Assembly: GCA_029266425.1 (NCBI GenBank)
Contig: JAQSWY010000016.1
Span: 42,452-106,451, forward strand
Origin: Xanthobacteraceae bacterium
Lineage (GTDB): Bacteria; Pseudomonadota; Alphaproteobacteria; Rhizobiales; Xanthobacteraceae
Reading direction: 5' to 3'
DNA length: 64,000 nt
Under the pieces are notes generated by a model. That model was not told the origin of the DNA. It searched no databases and saw only the letters and a list, made by a program, of their open reading frames with translations. Of this stretch, positions 36,061 through 47,736 are shown one piece after another; the first letter of the stretch is position 1, and each line of letters begins with the position of its first letter. A program made the translations under genes and the position numbers.

Positions 36061-38295
36061 TCACCCGAACTTATTGTTCCGCGGGAAGCCCTTCGGCGGC
36101 AGGCGCCCGGCCCCGGCGCGCTCGCCGCGCCATTCGGCGAGGTCGTTCACGGTCCAGGTGCGCCCGGACGTATCGGTCCAGGTGAGCCCGTCGGCGAGCG
36201 TGAACACCTTCACGTCCGAGAGCGCGCCGTCCTTGTAGCGCTGCAGCCGGACGCCGCGGCCGCGCGGCATCTCCGGGATCTGGGTGATCGGGAACAGCAG
36301 CAGCTTGCGGTTCTCGCCGATGGTCGCGACGGTGTCGCCCACCGCCGGCACGACGGCGCAGGCATCCTGCGCATCGACGCCGAGCACCTGCTTGCCCTTG
36401 CGGGTATTGGCGAGGCAATCGTCCTCGGCGACCACGAAGCCGCGGCCTTCCTTCGCCACCACCAGGAGCTTGCGGCCACCCTGATAGACGAACACTGAGA
36501 CGAAGTCGGCCTCCTGCTCAAGATCGATGGACAGACGCAGCGGCTCGCCATGGCCGCGCCCGCCCGGCAACTTGGAGGCGTCGAGCGTGTAGAAGCGGCC
36601 ATTGGTGGCGAACACCAGCAGCTTCGACGTGGTCTCGGCGAAGAAGGACAATTTGAGGGCGTCGTCGCCCTTGAAGGCGAGCGTCGAGAGGTCCGCGACA
36701 TGGCCCTTGAGCGCGCGGATCCAGCCCTTCTCCGACACCACGACGGTGATCGGCTCGCGCTCGATCATGGCTTCGCTCACCGCATCGGCATCGTGCGCGG
36801 CGGCCTCGCCGAAGCCGGTGCGCCTGCGCCCCAACTCGGTGTCGGGCGCGAAGCGCTTGCGCGTCTCGCCGAGTTCCCAGGCGAGGGTCTTCCACTGCTT
36901 CGCCTCGGAGCCGAGCAGTTTTTCGATGCCGTCCTTCTCCTTGGAGAGCGCGTCGTGCTCCTTGCGGATCTCGAATTCCTCGAGCTTGCGCAAGCTGCGC
37001 AGGCGCATGTTGAGGATGGCTTCGGCCTGCACATCGGTCAGCTCGAAACGCGCCATCAGCTCGGCCTTCGGCTCGTCCTCCTCGCGGATGATGCGGATCA
37101 CCTCGTCGAGGTTGAGATAGGCGATGAGATAGCCGGCCAGCACTTCGAGCCGGTGCTCGATCTCCTTGAGGCGATGGCGCGAGCGCCGCAGCAGCACCTC
37201 GCGGCGATGGTCGAGCCATTCCAGCAGGGCTTCGCCGAGGCTCACCACCTTCGGCACCTGGCCGCCGACCAGGACGTTCATGTTGAGCGGAAAGCGGATC
37301 TCGAGCTCGGAGAGCCGGAACAGGCTCTCCATCATCAGCTCGGCATCGACATTGCGGGCTCGCGGCTCCAGCACAAGGCGAACGTCCTCGGCGGATTCAT
37401 CGCGCACATCGGCGAGCAGCGGCAGCTTCTTCTCGTTGAGCAGCTCGGCGATCTTCTCGACGAGGCGCGACTTCGGCACGCTGTAGGGGATCTGGGTGAC
37501 CACCACGACATAGGTGCCGCGGCCGGTCTCCTCCTTGTGCCAGCGCGCCCGCAGCCGGAAGCCGCCGCGCCCGGTGGCATAGGCGTCGGCGATCTGGTTC
37601 GGAGTGTCGATGATGACGCCGCCGGTCGGGAAATCCGGCCCCTGGACGAATCGCATCAATTCGTCGGTCGAGGCGTCGCGGTTATCGATCAGGTGCAGGC
37701 AGGCGTCGATCAACTCGGCCGCATTGTGCGGCGGGATCGAGGTCGCCATGCCCACCGCAATGCCGGTCGAGCCGTTCGCCAACAGGTTCGGAAAGGCGCC
37801 GGGCAGCACCACCGGCTCTTCCGTGGTGCCGTCATAGTTCGGCCGGAAGGCGACGGCGTCCTCGTCGATACCGTCCAGCATCAGCCGGCCGACCTCGGTC
37901 ATGCGGGCTTCGGTGTAGCGGTCGGCAGCGGCGTTGTCGCCGTCGATATTGCCGAAATTGCCTTGGCCGTCGACCAGCGGGTAACGCTGGGCGAAATCCT
38001 GCGCGAGGCGCACCATGGCGTCGTAGATCGCCATATTGCCGTGCGGGTGGAACGAACCCATCACGTCGCCGACGATCTTGGCCGACTTGCGGAAGCCGCC
38101 GCCCGGATCGAGCCTGAGCAGGCGCATGCCATAGAGGATGCGCCGGTGCACCGGCTTCAGCCCGTCGCGGGCATCCGGCAAGGCGCGATGCATGATGGTG
38201 GACAGCGCATAGGCGAGGTAGCGCTCCTCGAGCGCCGCCTTCAGGCCGACCGGCTCGATCGCGCCGCCATCCGGTGGAATCGGTCTTTCACCCAT
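36061..38295 (-). CDS. parC: DNA topoisomerase IV subunit A
   Basis: Unlinks daughter chromosomes; the 744-residue A subunit cleaves DNA through Tyr127 (ADRYTEARM). Other core motifs: [42 protein letters not shown] ([20 protein letters not shown]) and [17 protein letters not shown]; the C-terminal beta-pinwheel repeats ([27 protein letters not shown]) are present. The quinolone-determining loop reads [10 protein letters not shown], with Asn87-Met88 where E. coli ParC has Asp-Ser. Start at 38295 is clear. Downstream of recO on the same strand but 300 bases plus a separate small gene apart, so independently transcribed. Confidence 0.96.
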   Translation of the reverse strand: MGERPIPPDGGAIEPVGLKAALEERYLAYALSTIMHRALPDARDGLKPVHRRILYGMRLLRLDPGGGFRKSAKIVGDVMGSFHPHGNMAIYDAMVRLAQDFAQRYPLVDGQGNFGNIDGDNAAADRYTEARMTEVGRLMLDGIDEDAVAFRPNYDGTTEEPVVLPGAFPNLLANGSTGIAVGMATSIPPHNAAELIDACLHLIDNRDASTDELMRFVQGPDFPTGGVIIDTPNQIADAYATGRGGFRLRARWHKEETGRGTYVVVVTQIPYSVPKSRLVEKIAELLNEKKLPLLADVRDESAEDVRLVLEPRARNVDAELMMESLFRLSELEIRFPLNMNVLVGGQVPKVVSLGEALLEWLDHRREVLLRRSRHRLKEIEHRLEVLAGYLIAYLNLDEVIRIIREEDEPKAELMARFELTDVQAEAILNMRLRSLRKLEEFEIRKEHDALSKEKDGIEKLLGSEAKQWKTLAWELGETRKRFAPDTELGRRRTGFGEAAAHDADAVSEAMIEREPITVVVSEKGWIRALKGHVADLSTLAFKGDDALKLSFFAETTSKLLVFATNGRFYTLDASKLPGGRGHGEPLRLSIDLEQEADFVSVFVYQGGRKLLVVAKEGRGFVVAEDDCLANTRKGKQVLGVDAQDACAVVPAVGDTVATIGENRKLLLFPITQIPEMPRGRGVRLQRYKDGALSDVKVFTLADGLTWTDTSGRTWTVNDLAEWRGERAGAGRLPPKGFPRNNKFG

Positions 38296-38529
38296 GATTC
38301 TTCAGCTACATCGTCAGCGTGACGCGAACAAGTCGCGAACGTCGTTGCCCGCGGCCAATTCGAGGCAGGGCGGCCGAATTAAATCTCTGTAATGTTCCGC
38401 GCGCGCAAGCTGCATTTAGCAAAATCGAGGTGCGAAAGTACCATCTATACGTGTTGCCGAGCTGGCATATCAGTTTTTCTGAATAGATATTCACTCATAT
38501 GGCGGAAGTCCGAAAAAACTTTCACTTTG

Positions 38530-38554
38530 GGAACCGAATCGAGCGGTAAAAGTT
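38530..38554 (+). promoter_or_regulatory. Candidate EcfG-type stress promoter for the small secreted protein
   Basis: GGAAC (38530-38534), 16 bases, AGTT (38551-38554), against the consensus GGAAC-N16/17-CGTT. The -10 lies 39 bases before the ATG at 38594. The remainder of 38296-38593 is AT-richer than its surroundings and holds no ORF I can support. Confidence 0.45.
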
Positions 38555-38593
38555 CTCCCGGTCGGCAACTTCACGTCGATATTGGAGGCCTCT

Positions 38594-38890
38594 ATGCGTA
38601 ATGTTGTGCTTGCTGCTCTCGGTTCTGCCGCTCTCGGCCTGTTCGCCGGCGGCACGGCGTCCGCTACTCCCCTCGCCGCCCCCGCGTTTTCTCATGAGGC
38701 CGCGGCCCCACTCGTGCAGGACGTGGCCTGGCGCACGGTGTGCCGGAAGCGCACCGTCTGGCGTCAGAATAGATACGGCAAGCGCACCCGCGTCACCGTC
38801 CGCGATTGCGATCGCGTCTGGGCCGGTCCGCGCTACTACCACAATGGCCGCTATTACGGCGATCGCGGCTTCACCATCCGCATCAACTGA
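38594..38890 (+). CDS. Small secreted protein, function unknown
   Basis: A 98-residue protein with a clear signal peptide (VVLAALGSAALGLFAGGTASA) and a short mature part rich in Arg and Tyr (RTVCRKRTVWRQNRYGKR, PRYYHNGRYYGDRG) with two Cys that could form a disulfide. The ATG at 38594 follows GGAGG five bases upstream; the ATG at 38582 is less likely. Similar small basic, Tyr-rich exported proteins are common in Hyphomicrobiales with no known function. An EcfG-like promoter precedes it, suggesting stress induction. Confidence 0.75.
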   Translation: MRNVVLAALGSAALGLFAGGTASATPLAAPAFSHEAAAPLVQDVAWRTVCRKRTVWRQNRYGKRTRVTVRDCDRVWAGPRYYHNGRYYGDRGFTIRIN

Positions 38891-38966
38891 GCATCTGACC
38901 TCCAGAGCCCCATCCGCTCGGATGAACTCATCAGAGCGACAAGATAGTGCTCTAGATTCAAACAGC

Positions 38967-39018
38967 TAGAGCATGTTCTTATCGCGAAAGTCTTCCAACT
39001 TTTGCGGAACATGCTCTA
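38967..39018. repeat. Intergenic palindromic element (family B) overlapping the recO stop
   Basis: TAGAGCATGTTC (38967-38978) and GAACATGCTCTA (39007-39018) are exact 12-base inverted arms. The 24 bases 38987-39010 are the exact reverse complement of 23474-23497. The final TAG triplet on the minus strand (39018-39016) is the stop codon of recO, so the element supplies the end of that gene. Confidence 0.85.
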
Positions 39019-39753
39019 GCCGATCGCGGCGCGTTCGCGCGCCAAGGCGGCGAGGAAAGCCGCGCGGGTCTCCGGCATGGAGAGGCCGCGCGGCTCGAAT
39101 GCCCGCCGCGACAGGAAGAAGCCGGTCAGCGCAAAGGCAGCGTCGATCTCCGTCGGATCGGGAATCTCGGGCACGTCCCCCACAAGGAAATAGGGCAGGT
39201 CGAGCAATTGGCCCCGCCACGGCTCACCCGCCGCGGCACTGACCGCCCGCCCCGATTTCGGCGACACATAGAGCAGGTCATTGCGCCCGCCGGTCGCCGC
39301 GCAGCGGTCGAGCTCGAGTCCGAAGCCGAGCTCGGACAGCATCACCAGTTCGAAGCGCGCCACCATCATGCCGGCGAGCGTCGCCTCCTCCAGATGCTCT
39401 GCAATGTCGTCGAACAGCCCATAGAGCTCTGGGTGCGGGTCGCGCTCCGGCAGCAGCCGCACCAACCCCGCCATATGGCCGAGCGCGAAGGCCGCATGGG
39501 CGCGGCCCATAAGCCGGTCGGCCCGCGTGCGCGTCACCTCCATCGTGTAGGTGCCGAGATGCTCGTCGAGCCGCGCCCGCCAGGTCGCCCGCACCCCGTT
39601 GCCGGGCTGGAGTGCCGGCGCGTGCCGCCGCGATCCGCCGCCGCGCACCAGGCCGAGATGCCGGCCATGGGCAGCCGTCAGCAATTCGACGATGGCGTTG
39701 CCTTCGCCATGGCGTCGCACGCCGAGGATGATGCCGTCGTCGGTCCACTCCAT
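39016..39753 (-). CDS. recO: DNA repair protein RecO
   Basis: Mediator that loads RecA in the RecFOR recombination pathway. The 245-residue protein opens with the OB-fold segment MEWTDDGIILGVRRHGEGNAIVELLTAAHG (DDGIILGVRRHGEGNAIVEL) and RHLGLVRGG, then the helical zinc-like domain with LSELGFGLELDRCAATGG (one Cys only) and YVSPKSGRAVS. It follows era with a 24-base gap and ends the rnc-era-recO block. The stop codon lies in a palindromic repeat. Confidence 0.92.
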   Translation of the reverse strand: MEWTDDGIILGVRRHGEGNAIVELLTAAHGRHLGLVRGGGSRRHAPALQPGNGVRATWRARLDEHLGTYTMEVTRTRADRLMGRAHAAFALGHMAGLVRLLPERDPHPELYGLFDDIAEHLEEATLAGMMVARFELVMLSELGFGLELDRCAATGGRNDLLYVSPKSGRAVSAAAGEPWRGQLLDLPYFLVGDVPEIPDPTEIDAAFALTGFFLSRRAFEPRGLSMPETRAAFLAALARERAAIG

Positions 39754-39777
39754 ATGCAGACCTTGTTGCGGAGGAAG

Positions 39778-40692
39778 TTAATCCCCGCTCGGGAAATCGA
39801 GGCCCATCTCGCGATAGCGCTCGGGATCGTCGGCCCAGTTCTCGCGCACCTTCACGAACAGGAACAGGTGCACTTTTGTCTCGACGATCTCGGCGATCTC
39901 CTTGCGCGAGGCGGTGGAGATGGCCTTGATGGTGTCGCCTCCCTTGCCGAGCACGATCTTACGCTGGCTCTCGCGCTCGACGAAAATGGTCTGCTCGATG
40001 CGCACCGAGCCGTCCTTGAGCTCCTTCCACGATTCGGTCTCGACCGTGGAGCGATATGGCAGCTCCTCGTGCAGGCGGTGGAACAGCTTCTCGCGGGTAA
40101 TCTCGGCGGCGAGCATGCGCATCGGCGCATCCGAGATCTGGTCCTCGGGATAGAGCCATGGCCCCGGCGGCACGGTCTCGGCCAGCCAGGCGCGCAGTTC
40201 GGCGAGGCCGTCGCCCTCGAGCGCGGACACCATGAACAGCCGGTCGACGCTGAGCTTCGCGGCCACGTCCGCGGCGAGGCCGAGCAGGCTGTCGCGCTTC
40301 ACCAGGTCGATCTTGTTCAGCAGCACCGCGCGCGGCCGGCGCACCTCGGCAAGGCCGCGCATGATGGCCTCGACCTCCTCGGTGATCCCGGCCCGTGCGT
40401 CGATCAGCAGCACCACGGCGTCGGCATCCCCTGCCCCGCCCCAGGCCGAGCGCACCATCGCCTTCTCCAGCCGCCGCTTCGGCGCGAAGATGCCGGGGGT
40501 GTCGACCAGCACGATCTGGCTCACCCCCTCGATGGCGATGCCGCGCACCAGCGAGCGTGTCGTCTGCACCTTGTGCGAGACGATGGAGACCTTGGTGCCG
40601 ACCAGCGCATTGGTGAGCGTCGACTTGCCGGCGTTCGGCGCGCCGATCAGCGCAACGAACCCGCAACGTGTCTCCGACGTATCGTCGTTCAT
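39778..40692 (-). CDS. era: GTPase Era
   Basis: Essential GTPase that binds 16S rRNA during 30S assembly. The 304-residue protein has G1 IGAPNAGKSTLTNALVG, G2 region KVQTTRSLVRG, G3 VDTPGIF, G4 LNKIDLV and G5 VSALEG, and a C-terminal KH domain with IVLGKGGDTIKAIS. Its ATG overlaps the rnc stop (ATGA at 40689-40692), so rnc and era are translationally coupled as in E. coli. Confidence 0.97.
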   Translation of the reverse strand: MNDDTSETRCGFVALIGAPNAGKSTLTNALVGTKVSIVSHKVQTTRSLVRGIAIEGVSQIVLVDTPGIFAPKRRLEKAMVRSAWGGAGDADAVVLLIDARAGITEEVEAIMRGLAEVRRPRAVLLNKIDLVKRDSLLGLAADVAAKLSVDRLFMVSALEGDGLAELRAWLAETVPPGPWLYPEDQISDAPMRMLAAEITREKLFHRLHEELPYRSTVETESWKELKDGSVRIEQTIFVERESQRKIVLGKGGDTIKAISTASRKEIAEIVETKVHLFLFVKVRENWADDPERYREMGLDFPSGD

Positions 40693-41408
40693 GCCTTGAC
40701 CTGTTCGAGGAAAACGCCCGCTGCCGCCTTCTGCGCCCCTTGCTTCGAGCTGCCGACACCCTCGACCCGATCATAGCCGGGAATCTCGACGGCGATGCGG
40801 AATTCCGGATTGTGGTCCGGCCCCTGCCGTTCCACCACGTGATAGACCGGCGGCGGCAGGCCGCGGGCCTGTGCCCATTCCTGGAGGGCGGTCTTGGCGT
40901 CGCGCACCAGGCCCTTGAGGCCGGCAAAGCGCGGACGCCAGAAGCGCTCCACCAGCTCGGCCGCAGCCGGGTAGCCGGCGTCGAGATACACCGCCGCGAG
41001 CACCGCCTCGGCGATGTCGGCGAGAATGGTCGGACGCTGGTGGCCGCCCGAGCGCGCCTCACCGGCGCCGAGCCGGATGAAGGGACCGATCCCCATCGCC
41101 ACCCCCACCTCGGCGCAGGCTTCCTCGCAGACTAGTTCGGCCAGCCGCCGCGACAGCTCGCCCTCGTCGGCCTGCGGGAAAGTGCGGTAGAGCATGTCGG
41201 AAACCACCATGCCGAGCACGTGGTCGCCGAGGAATTCGAGCCGCTGATAGCTCTTCAGCCGCGCCGCCGGGCCGGTCAGGACGGTGACAGCGCTGATATG
41301 GGTCAAAGCCAGCTCGAGATGGCCGCGGTCGGCAAAGACATGGCCGAGCTGCGCTTCGAGTTCGGAGTAATCGCCGTCGCCGGCTGCCCGCTTGCCGCCC
41401 TTGCTCAT
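40689..41408 (-). CDS. rnc: Ribonuclease III
   Basis: Double-strand RNA endonuclease processing rRNA precursors. In the 239-residue product the signature is RLEFLGDHVLGMVVSDMLY, the catalytic-domain segment is ADIAEAVLAAVYLDAG, and the C-terminal dsRNA-binding domain ends GVGSSKQGAQKAAAGVFLEQV (SSKQGAQKAAAGVFLE). The start at 41408 is fixed by ATGA overlap with the lepB stop; the extension to 41453 lies inside lepB. Confidence 0.96.
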   Translation of the reverse strand: MSKGGKRAAGDGDYSELEAQLGHVFADRGHLELALTHISAVTVLTGPAARLKSYQRLEFLGDHVLGMVVSDMLYRTFPQADEGELSRRLAELVCEEACAEVGVAMGIGPFIRLGAGEARSGGHQRPTILADIAEAVLAAVYLDAGYPAAAELVERFWRPRFAGLKGLVRDAKTALQEWAQARGLPPPVYHVVERQGPDHNPEFRIAVEIPGYDRVEGVGSSKQGAQKAAAGVFLEQVKA

Positions 41409-42157
41409 CGCACCAGGGAGAACAGTCGGTCCCAGCGCACGGTCCAGGGCCATTTCCAGAACTGCCAGGCTGCCTCGCCTTCCTTCACCGAGAAGAAGAT
41501 CACCTGCGCGCGGCCGATAAGATTCTCGTACGGCACATAGCCGACCTGGCTGAGCACGCGGCTGTCGGTGGAGTTGTCGCGATTGTCGCCCATCATGAAA
41601 TAATGGCCGGGCGGCACGCTATAGACCGGCGTGTTGTCGTAGAAGCCGTTATCGACGAGGTCGAGCGTGTGGTAGCTGACGCCGTTCGGCAGCGTCTCGG
41701 TCCACACCTTCACCGTCTGCGACTGGCCGTCGCCCTCATCATCGACCCAGGTTCCGGCCGGCTCGCGCTTCACCGCCTGGCCATTGATCTGCAGCACGCC
41801 GCCGATCATCTGGATCTGGTCGCCGGGCAGGCCGATCACCCGCTTTATGTAATCGGTGCTTTCGTCCCGCGGCAGCTTGAACACCACCACATCGCCCCGC
41901 TCCGGCGTCGAGCCGAAGATACGCCCATCGAAGATCGGCGGCGAGAAGGGCAGCGAGAAGCGGCTGTAGCCGTAGCTGAATTTCGAGACGAACAGGTAGT
42001 CGCCGACCAGCAGCGTCTCCTTCATCGAGCCCGACGGGATATTGAAGGGCTGGAACAGGAAGGTGCGGATGACGATGGCGATGAGGAAGGCGTGGACGAT
42101 GACGCGGACGGTTTCGCCGACGCCGCCTTCCTTCTTCGGTTCCGTGGTCGAGGTCAT
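41405..42157 (-). CDS. lepB: Signal peptidase I
   Basis: Inner-membrane protease that removes signal peptides from exported proteins. The 250-residue protein has one N-terminal transmembrane helix (ETVRVIVHAFLIAIVIRTF), the catalytic Ser44 in IPSGSMKETLLVGD, Lys105 in YIKRVIGLPGD, and the box GHYFMMGDNRDNSTDSR. Start at 42157 (MTSTTEPKKEGG). It is in the acpS-lepB-rnc-era series. Confidence 0.96.
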   Translation of the reverse strand: MTSTTEPKKEGGVGETVRVIVHAFLIAIVIRTFLFQPFNIPSGSMKETLLVGDYLFVSKFSYGYSRFSLPFSPPIFDGRIFGSTPERGDVVVFKLPRDESTDYIKRVIGLPGDQIQMIGGVLQINGQAVKREPAGTWVDDEGDGQSQTVKVWTETLPNGVSYHTLDLVDNGFYDNTPVYSVPPGHYFMMGDNRDNSTDSRVLSQVGYVPYENLIGRAQVIFFSVKEGEAAWQFWKWPWTVRWDRLFSLVR

Positions 42158-42289
42158 GGAGTGTTCCGATGGGACGCAGCGCGCGGGCGGATGGCCGAAG
42201 CAGGGCCGGAGCGCTCTATAGCGGCTCGGCACGGCTGCGGCAACGCGCCCGGTTGCGCTGAATTCACGATCGCCGGAGCTATCCTAGGG

Positions 42290-42700
42290 TTACTCGGCAC
42301 TGGATTTCGGCACGGCGCTGATGATGACGAAAGCCTGCGCCAGCGGACCATCGTCGGTAATGGTGAGATCGATGCGCGCCTCATGGCCCGGCGGCGTCAG
42401 GGCGGCGAGGCGTTCCCTCGCCCCACCGGTGAGCTGCATGGTCGGCCGCCCGGAGGGCAGATTGACCACCCCCATGTCGCGCCAGAACACCCCTTGCGCG
42501 AGGCCGGTGCCGAGCGCCTTGGCGCAGGCCTCCTTGGCGGCGAAGCGCTTGGCGTAGCTCTCCGCGCGGCGGGCCCGGCGATCGGACTTCGCGCGCTCGA
42601 CGGGCGTGAACACTCGGTCGAGGAAGCGCTCGCCATGCCGCTCCAGCGTCTGCGCAATGCGCCGGGCGTCAGTGATGTCGGAACCGATGCCGAGGATCAT
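42290..42700 (-). CDS. acpS: Holo-[acyl-carrier-protein] synthase
   Basis: Transfers phosphopantetheine from CoA to acyl carrier protein. The 136-residue protein starts [15 protein letters not shown], with the metal-binding Asp8, and has the second motif [21 protein letters not shown] with the ligand Glu. It starts 6 bases after the pdxJ stop. Confidence 0.95.
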   Translation of the reverse strand: MILGIGSDITDARRIAQTLERHGERFLDRVFTPVERAKSDRRARRAESYAKRFAAKEACAKALGTGLAQGVFWRDMGVVNLPSGRPTMQLTGGARERLAALTPPGHEARIDLTITDDGPLAQAFVIISAVPKSSAE

Positions 42701-42706
42701 GTCGCC

Positions 42707-43486
42707 TCACCCGGCCGTGGCGCGCAGCGCCGCACGACCCCTTGCCATCGCCTCGCGCATACGGCGGATCGAGGTCTCCAGCCCCTCGAAGATCGCCTGG
42801 CCGATGAGGAAATGGCCGATATTGAGCTCCCGCACCTCGCTGAAGGCCGAAATAGTCTCGGCGCTGGCGAAGTCCAGCCCGTGCCCGGCATGAACTTCAA
42901 GCCCGAGGGATGCCGCCTGGGTCGCCGCCGCGCGCAGCCGGGCGAGTTCCGCGCCCGCCGCTGTACGGTGGCCGCTTGCGAGCGCCTCGCACCAGGTGCC
43001 GGTGTGCAGTTCGACCACCGCGGCGCCGATGGCTGCGGAGGCCGCGATCTGCTCGGGATCGGGCGCAACGAACAGCGAGACGCGGATACCGGCCTTGCCG
43101 AGCACGGCGACCTTGTGCGCGAGCTCGGTGCCGCCGCCGATAACGTCGAGCCCGCCTTCGGTGGTGCGCTCCTCGCGGCGCTCCGGCACCAGGCAGCAGG
43201 CGTGCGGGGCGATGTCGAGGGCGATGCCGACCATCTCGTCGGTGGCCGCCATCTCGAAATTCAGCGGCAGGCTCAACTGCGCCTTGAGGCGGCGCATGTC
43301 GTCGTCGCGAATGTGGCGGCGATCCTCGCGCAGATGCGCGGTTATGCCGTCCGCACCAGCGGAGGCCGCAAGCCGCGCCGCCCGCACCGGATCGGGAAGC
43401 GCGCCGCCACGCGCATTGCGCACCGTCGCCACGTGATCGACATTCACCCCGAGCCGGATCGGCGGCGCGGCAATCGCGGGGTTCAC
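42707..43486 (-). CDS. pdxJ: Pyridoxine 5'-phosphate synthase
   Basis: Closes the pyridine ring in de novo vitamin B6 synthesis. The 259-residue TIM barrel has [46 protein letters not shown] and [14 protein letters not shown]. The start is GTG at 43486, overlapping the pyrE stop (GTGA at 43483-43486). Longer readings towards 43696 run inside pyrE and are not plausible. Confidence 0.96.
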   Translation of the reverse strand: MNPAIAAPPIRLGVNVDHVATVRNARGGALPDPVRAARLAASAGADGITAHLREDRRHIRDDDMRRLKAQLSLPLNFEMAATDEMVGIALDIAPHACCLVPERREERTTEGGLDVIGGGTELAHKVAVLGKAGIRVSLFVAPDPEQIAASAAIGAAVVELHTGTWCEALASGHRTAAGAELARLRAAATQAASLGLEVHAGHGLDFASAETISAFSEVRELNIGHFLIGQAIFEGLETSIRRMREAMARGRAALRATAG

Positions 43487-44076
43487 GCCTTCACCCCCTG
43501 GATGCTCCGGCTGCCGGGCTTCACGGCCGGCAGGGCGGCAAGTTCGGGCGGCAGGGCGTCGGCGGGATAGGTCGGGATGTCGAGCGTGGCGAGCGCCACC
43601 AGCGGCACCCCGAGCTCGGCCTTGCCGCCGGAACGGTCGATCAGGCAGGCGGCGCCGACCACATGGCCGGGATGCTCGGCGATCGCCGCTAGGCACTCGC
43701 GGGAAGACAGGCCGGTGGTGACGATGTCCTCCACCATCAGCACCCGCGCACCCTCGGGAATGGAAAACCCGCGGCGCAGCGCGAACTTGCCCTCCTCGCG
43801 CTCGACGAAGACCGCCTTGGCGCCGAGTTGGCGGGCGGTCTCGTAGCCCGGCAGGATTCCGCCCATCGCCGGCGAGACGACATAGTCGACGGTGCCGAAG
43901 GCGGCCGTCACCTTCTCGGCGAGCGCATGGCAGAGCTTCTCGGTGCGCGCCGGATCCATGAAGATGAACATCTTCTGGAGGAAGATCGGGCTGCGCAGCC
44001 CCGAGGACAGGATGAAATGGCCTTCGAGCAACGCGCCGGCGGCGCGGAACTCGTCCAGAACCTCGTCTTGCGTCAT
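43483..44076 (-). CDS. pyrE: Orotate phosphoribosyltransferase
   Basis: Adds phosphoribose to orotate in pyrimidine synthesis. The 197-residue protein carries [15 protein letters not shown], the [18 protein letters not shown] loop, the PRPP-binding motif [14 protein letters not shown] and [14 protein letters not shown] at the end. It is the first gene of the pyrE-pdxJ-acpS-lepB-rnc-era-recO series; a gap of 84 bases separates it from the transglutaminase-like gene. Confidence 0.95.
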   Translation of the reverse strand: MTQDEVLDEFRAAGALLEGHFILSSGLRSPIFLQKMFIFMDPARTEKLCHALAEKVTAAFGTVDYVVSPAMGGILPGYETARQLGAKAVFVEREEGKFALRRGFSIPEGARVLMVEDIVTTGLSSRECLAAIAEHPGHVVGAACLIDRSGGKAELGVPLVALATLDIPTYPADALPPELAALPAVKPGSRSIQGVKA

Positions 44077-44160
44077 GTCAGCAACCTAATACAGGGATCG
44101 GCCGAGGTGATAGCCGATCCCACGGGCGCCGTCACGAAGCTGTCGCAGGTGTACCCTGCC

Positions 44161-45000
44161 CTATTCGGCGGCCACCGCGGCACCCGATGCCTCGGCCGTG
44201 ACCTCGTCGGTCCACACCTCGAACCCGGCCAGCATGTGCTGTCCGAATGTGTGGACGATGGCGACATCGGTAGCATCGCGCCCGCGCGCTATCACCACGC
44301 GACCGATGCGCGGCCGGTTGTGGCGGGCATCGAAGCTGTACCAGCGTCCGCCGAGATAGACCTCGAACCAGGCGGAGAAATCCATCGGCGCCGGGTCGCG
44401 GGGCACGCCGATGTCGCCGAGATAGCCGGTGCAGTAGCGTGCCGGGATGTTCATCGCCCGGCAGAGGGCGATCGCGAGGTGCGCGAAGTCGCGGCACACG
44501 CCGTGCCGTTCCTGATAGGCGCGGGCCGCCGAGCGCGTCGCATCGGCGAGCTGATAGTCGAACGTGATGTGATCGTGGACGAAATCGACGATGGCCTGCA
44601 CCCGCGACCAGCCCTCTGGCACCTGGCCGAACAGGCGCCAAGCCTCGGCGCTGAGCACATCGGTCTCACAATAGCGGCTGCCCAGCAGGAACGGCATCGC
44701 CTCGACCGGCAGCTTGTCCACCGGAGTCTGCTCGGCGGCGAGATTGATGATGTCCGGCTCGCCGCTGTCCTCGATCATCCCGTCGCGCTCGATCACCGTG
44801 CGTCCGGCCGGCAGCACGGTTCGGCGAAGGATATTGCCGAACGCATCGCTCATCGCGACCACGGGGACGTTCGGGCGCAGGATCAGGGGCGATTGCGCCA
44901 CCACGTCCCGGGCGCGATCGGGATGAACGTCGAGCGCCAGGATGGTGGGGGTCGGCACCGCGCAATCGAGCGCGATGCGAAAGCCGAAGCGGATTCGCAT
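44161..45000 (-). CDS. Transglutaminase-like family protein
   Basis: A 279-residue cytoplasmic-looking protein with the bacterial transglutaminase N-terminal beta domain (LALDVHPDRARDVVAQSPL) followed by the papain-like core: the nucleophile Cys169 in ERHGVCRDFAHLAIALCR (HGVCRDFAHLA), and the strand DFSAWFEVYLGGRWYSFDAR with Asp224. Where most transglutaminase-like proteases have HAW, this one has Ser209-Ala-Trp, so the canonical catalytic His is missing or replaced. These proteins are usually cysteine peptidases, often next to alpha-E/circularly permuted ATP-grasp genes, which are absent here. Substrate unknown. Confidence 0.85.
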   Translation of the reverse strand: MRIRFGFRIALDCAVPTPTILALDVHPDRARDVVAQSPLILRPNVPVVAMSDAFGNILRRTVLPAGRTVIERDGMIEDSGEPDIINLAAEQTPVDKLPVEAMPFLLGSRYCETDVLSAEAWRLFGQVPEGWSRVQAIVDFVHDHITFDYQLADATRSAARAYQERHGVCRDFAHLAIALCRAMNIPARYCTGYLGDIGVPRDPAPMDFSAWFEVYLGGRWYSFDARHNRPRIGRVVIARGRDATDVAIVHTFGQHMLAGFEVWTDEVTAEASGAAVAAE

Positions 45001-45071
45001 CGGATCGTCCTCGTCTGGATTCGGGGATCCGCCTGCGGCGGCGGAAGAGCCAACGCGGACAGGACGACCCT

Positions 45072-45248
45072 TCAGGCAACGCCCTTCACGCCCGAGCGCA
45101 TGCGAACACAGGCGAGCGCAGCGCGACCGGACAATTGCTCGACCTTGCCTCGGGCCTCGAGAGAGCCGTCATGCACCAGGCGGCCGAGATATTCCTTGGC
45201 CTTGCCGGCAGCGATCTTGAGCACGCCGCGAAGCTGTTCGGTCTGCAT
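45072..45248 (-). CDS. CsbD-like stress protein
   Basis: A 58-residue protein of the CsbD family, small soluble proteins strongly induced by general stress and often under alternative sigma factors. The sequence EQLRGVLKIAAGKAKEYLGRL followed by LEARGKVEQLSGRAA (short Gly-Lys repeats: AAGKAKEYLG, ARGKVEQLSG) fits the family. I use the ATG at 45248, with GGGGAGAAG upstream; the longer frame to 45308 is not supported. A perfect GGAAC-N16-CGTT promoter lies 32 bases upstream of the start. Confidence 0.8.
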   Translation of the reverse strand: MQTEQLRGVLKIAAGKAKEYLGRLVHDGSLEARGKVEQLSGRAALACVRMRSGVKGVA

Positions 45249-45279
45249 GGCCGCTTCTCCCCTGCTGTGTGAGAGGACA

Positions 45280-45304
45280 AACGCGGGAAAGTGAAGGCGG
45301 TTCC
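45280..45304 (-). promoter_or_regulatory. Consensus EcfG-type promoter of the CsbD gene
   Basis: Minus strand GGAAC (45304-45300), 16 bases, CGTT (45283-45280): exact match to the EcfG general-stress promoter consensus, 32 bases before the ATG at 45248. This is the strongest regulatory site in the window. Confidence 0.75.
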
Positions 45305-45331
45305 TCAACGTAGCGGTTAAATCGCGGCAGC

Positions 45332-47542
<2,211 letters not shown>

Positions 47543-47736
47543 GACAGCTTAACCCGTGAGAGGACCGGCGAGTTTCCGACCGGAAACGTAGATATCGCTG
47601 CGGCCTCCGGGGGATGCAAGCACGGATAGCGGCAGATGCAACAAATCGGACAACGACAGGTAGCAACTTCTTCGTCGGCGTGCTATCAAATTCGAAATAA
47701 ATTCCGGCTGATAGTACCGTTCAGGGGAGGCTTGGG

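Noticed and set aside
36550..38322. A 590-codon frame opposite parC
   Set aside because: Shadow of the topoisomerase gene; low-complexity His/Gln/Asp/Arg-rich, no domain.
41603..43570. A 655-codon frame on the plus strand across lepB, acpS and pdxJ
   Set aside because: Runs through three well-identified minus-strand genes; composition is shadow-like.
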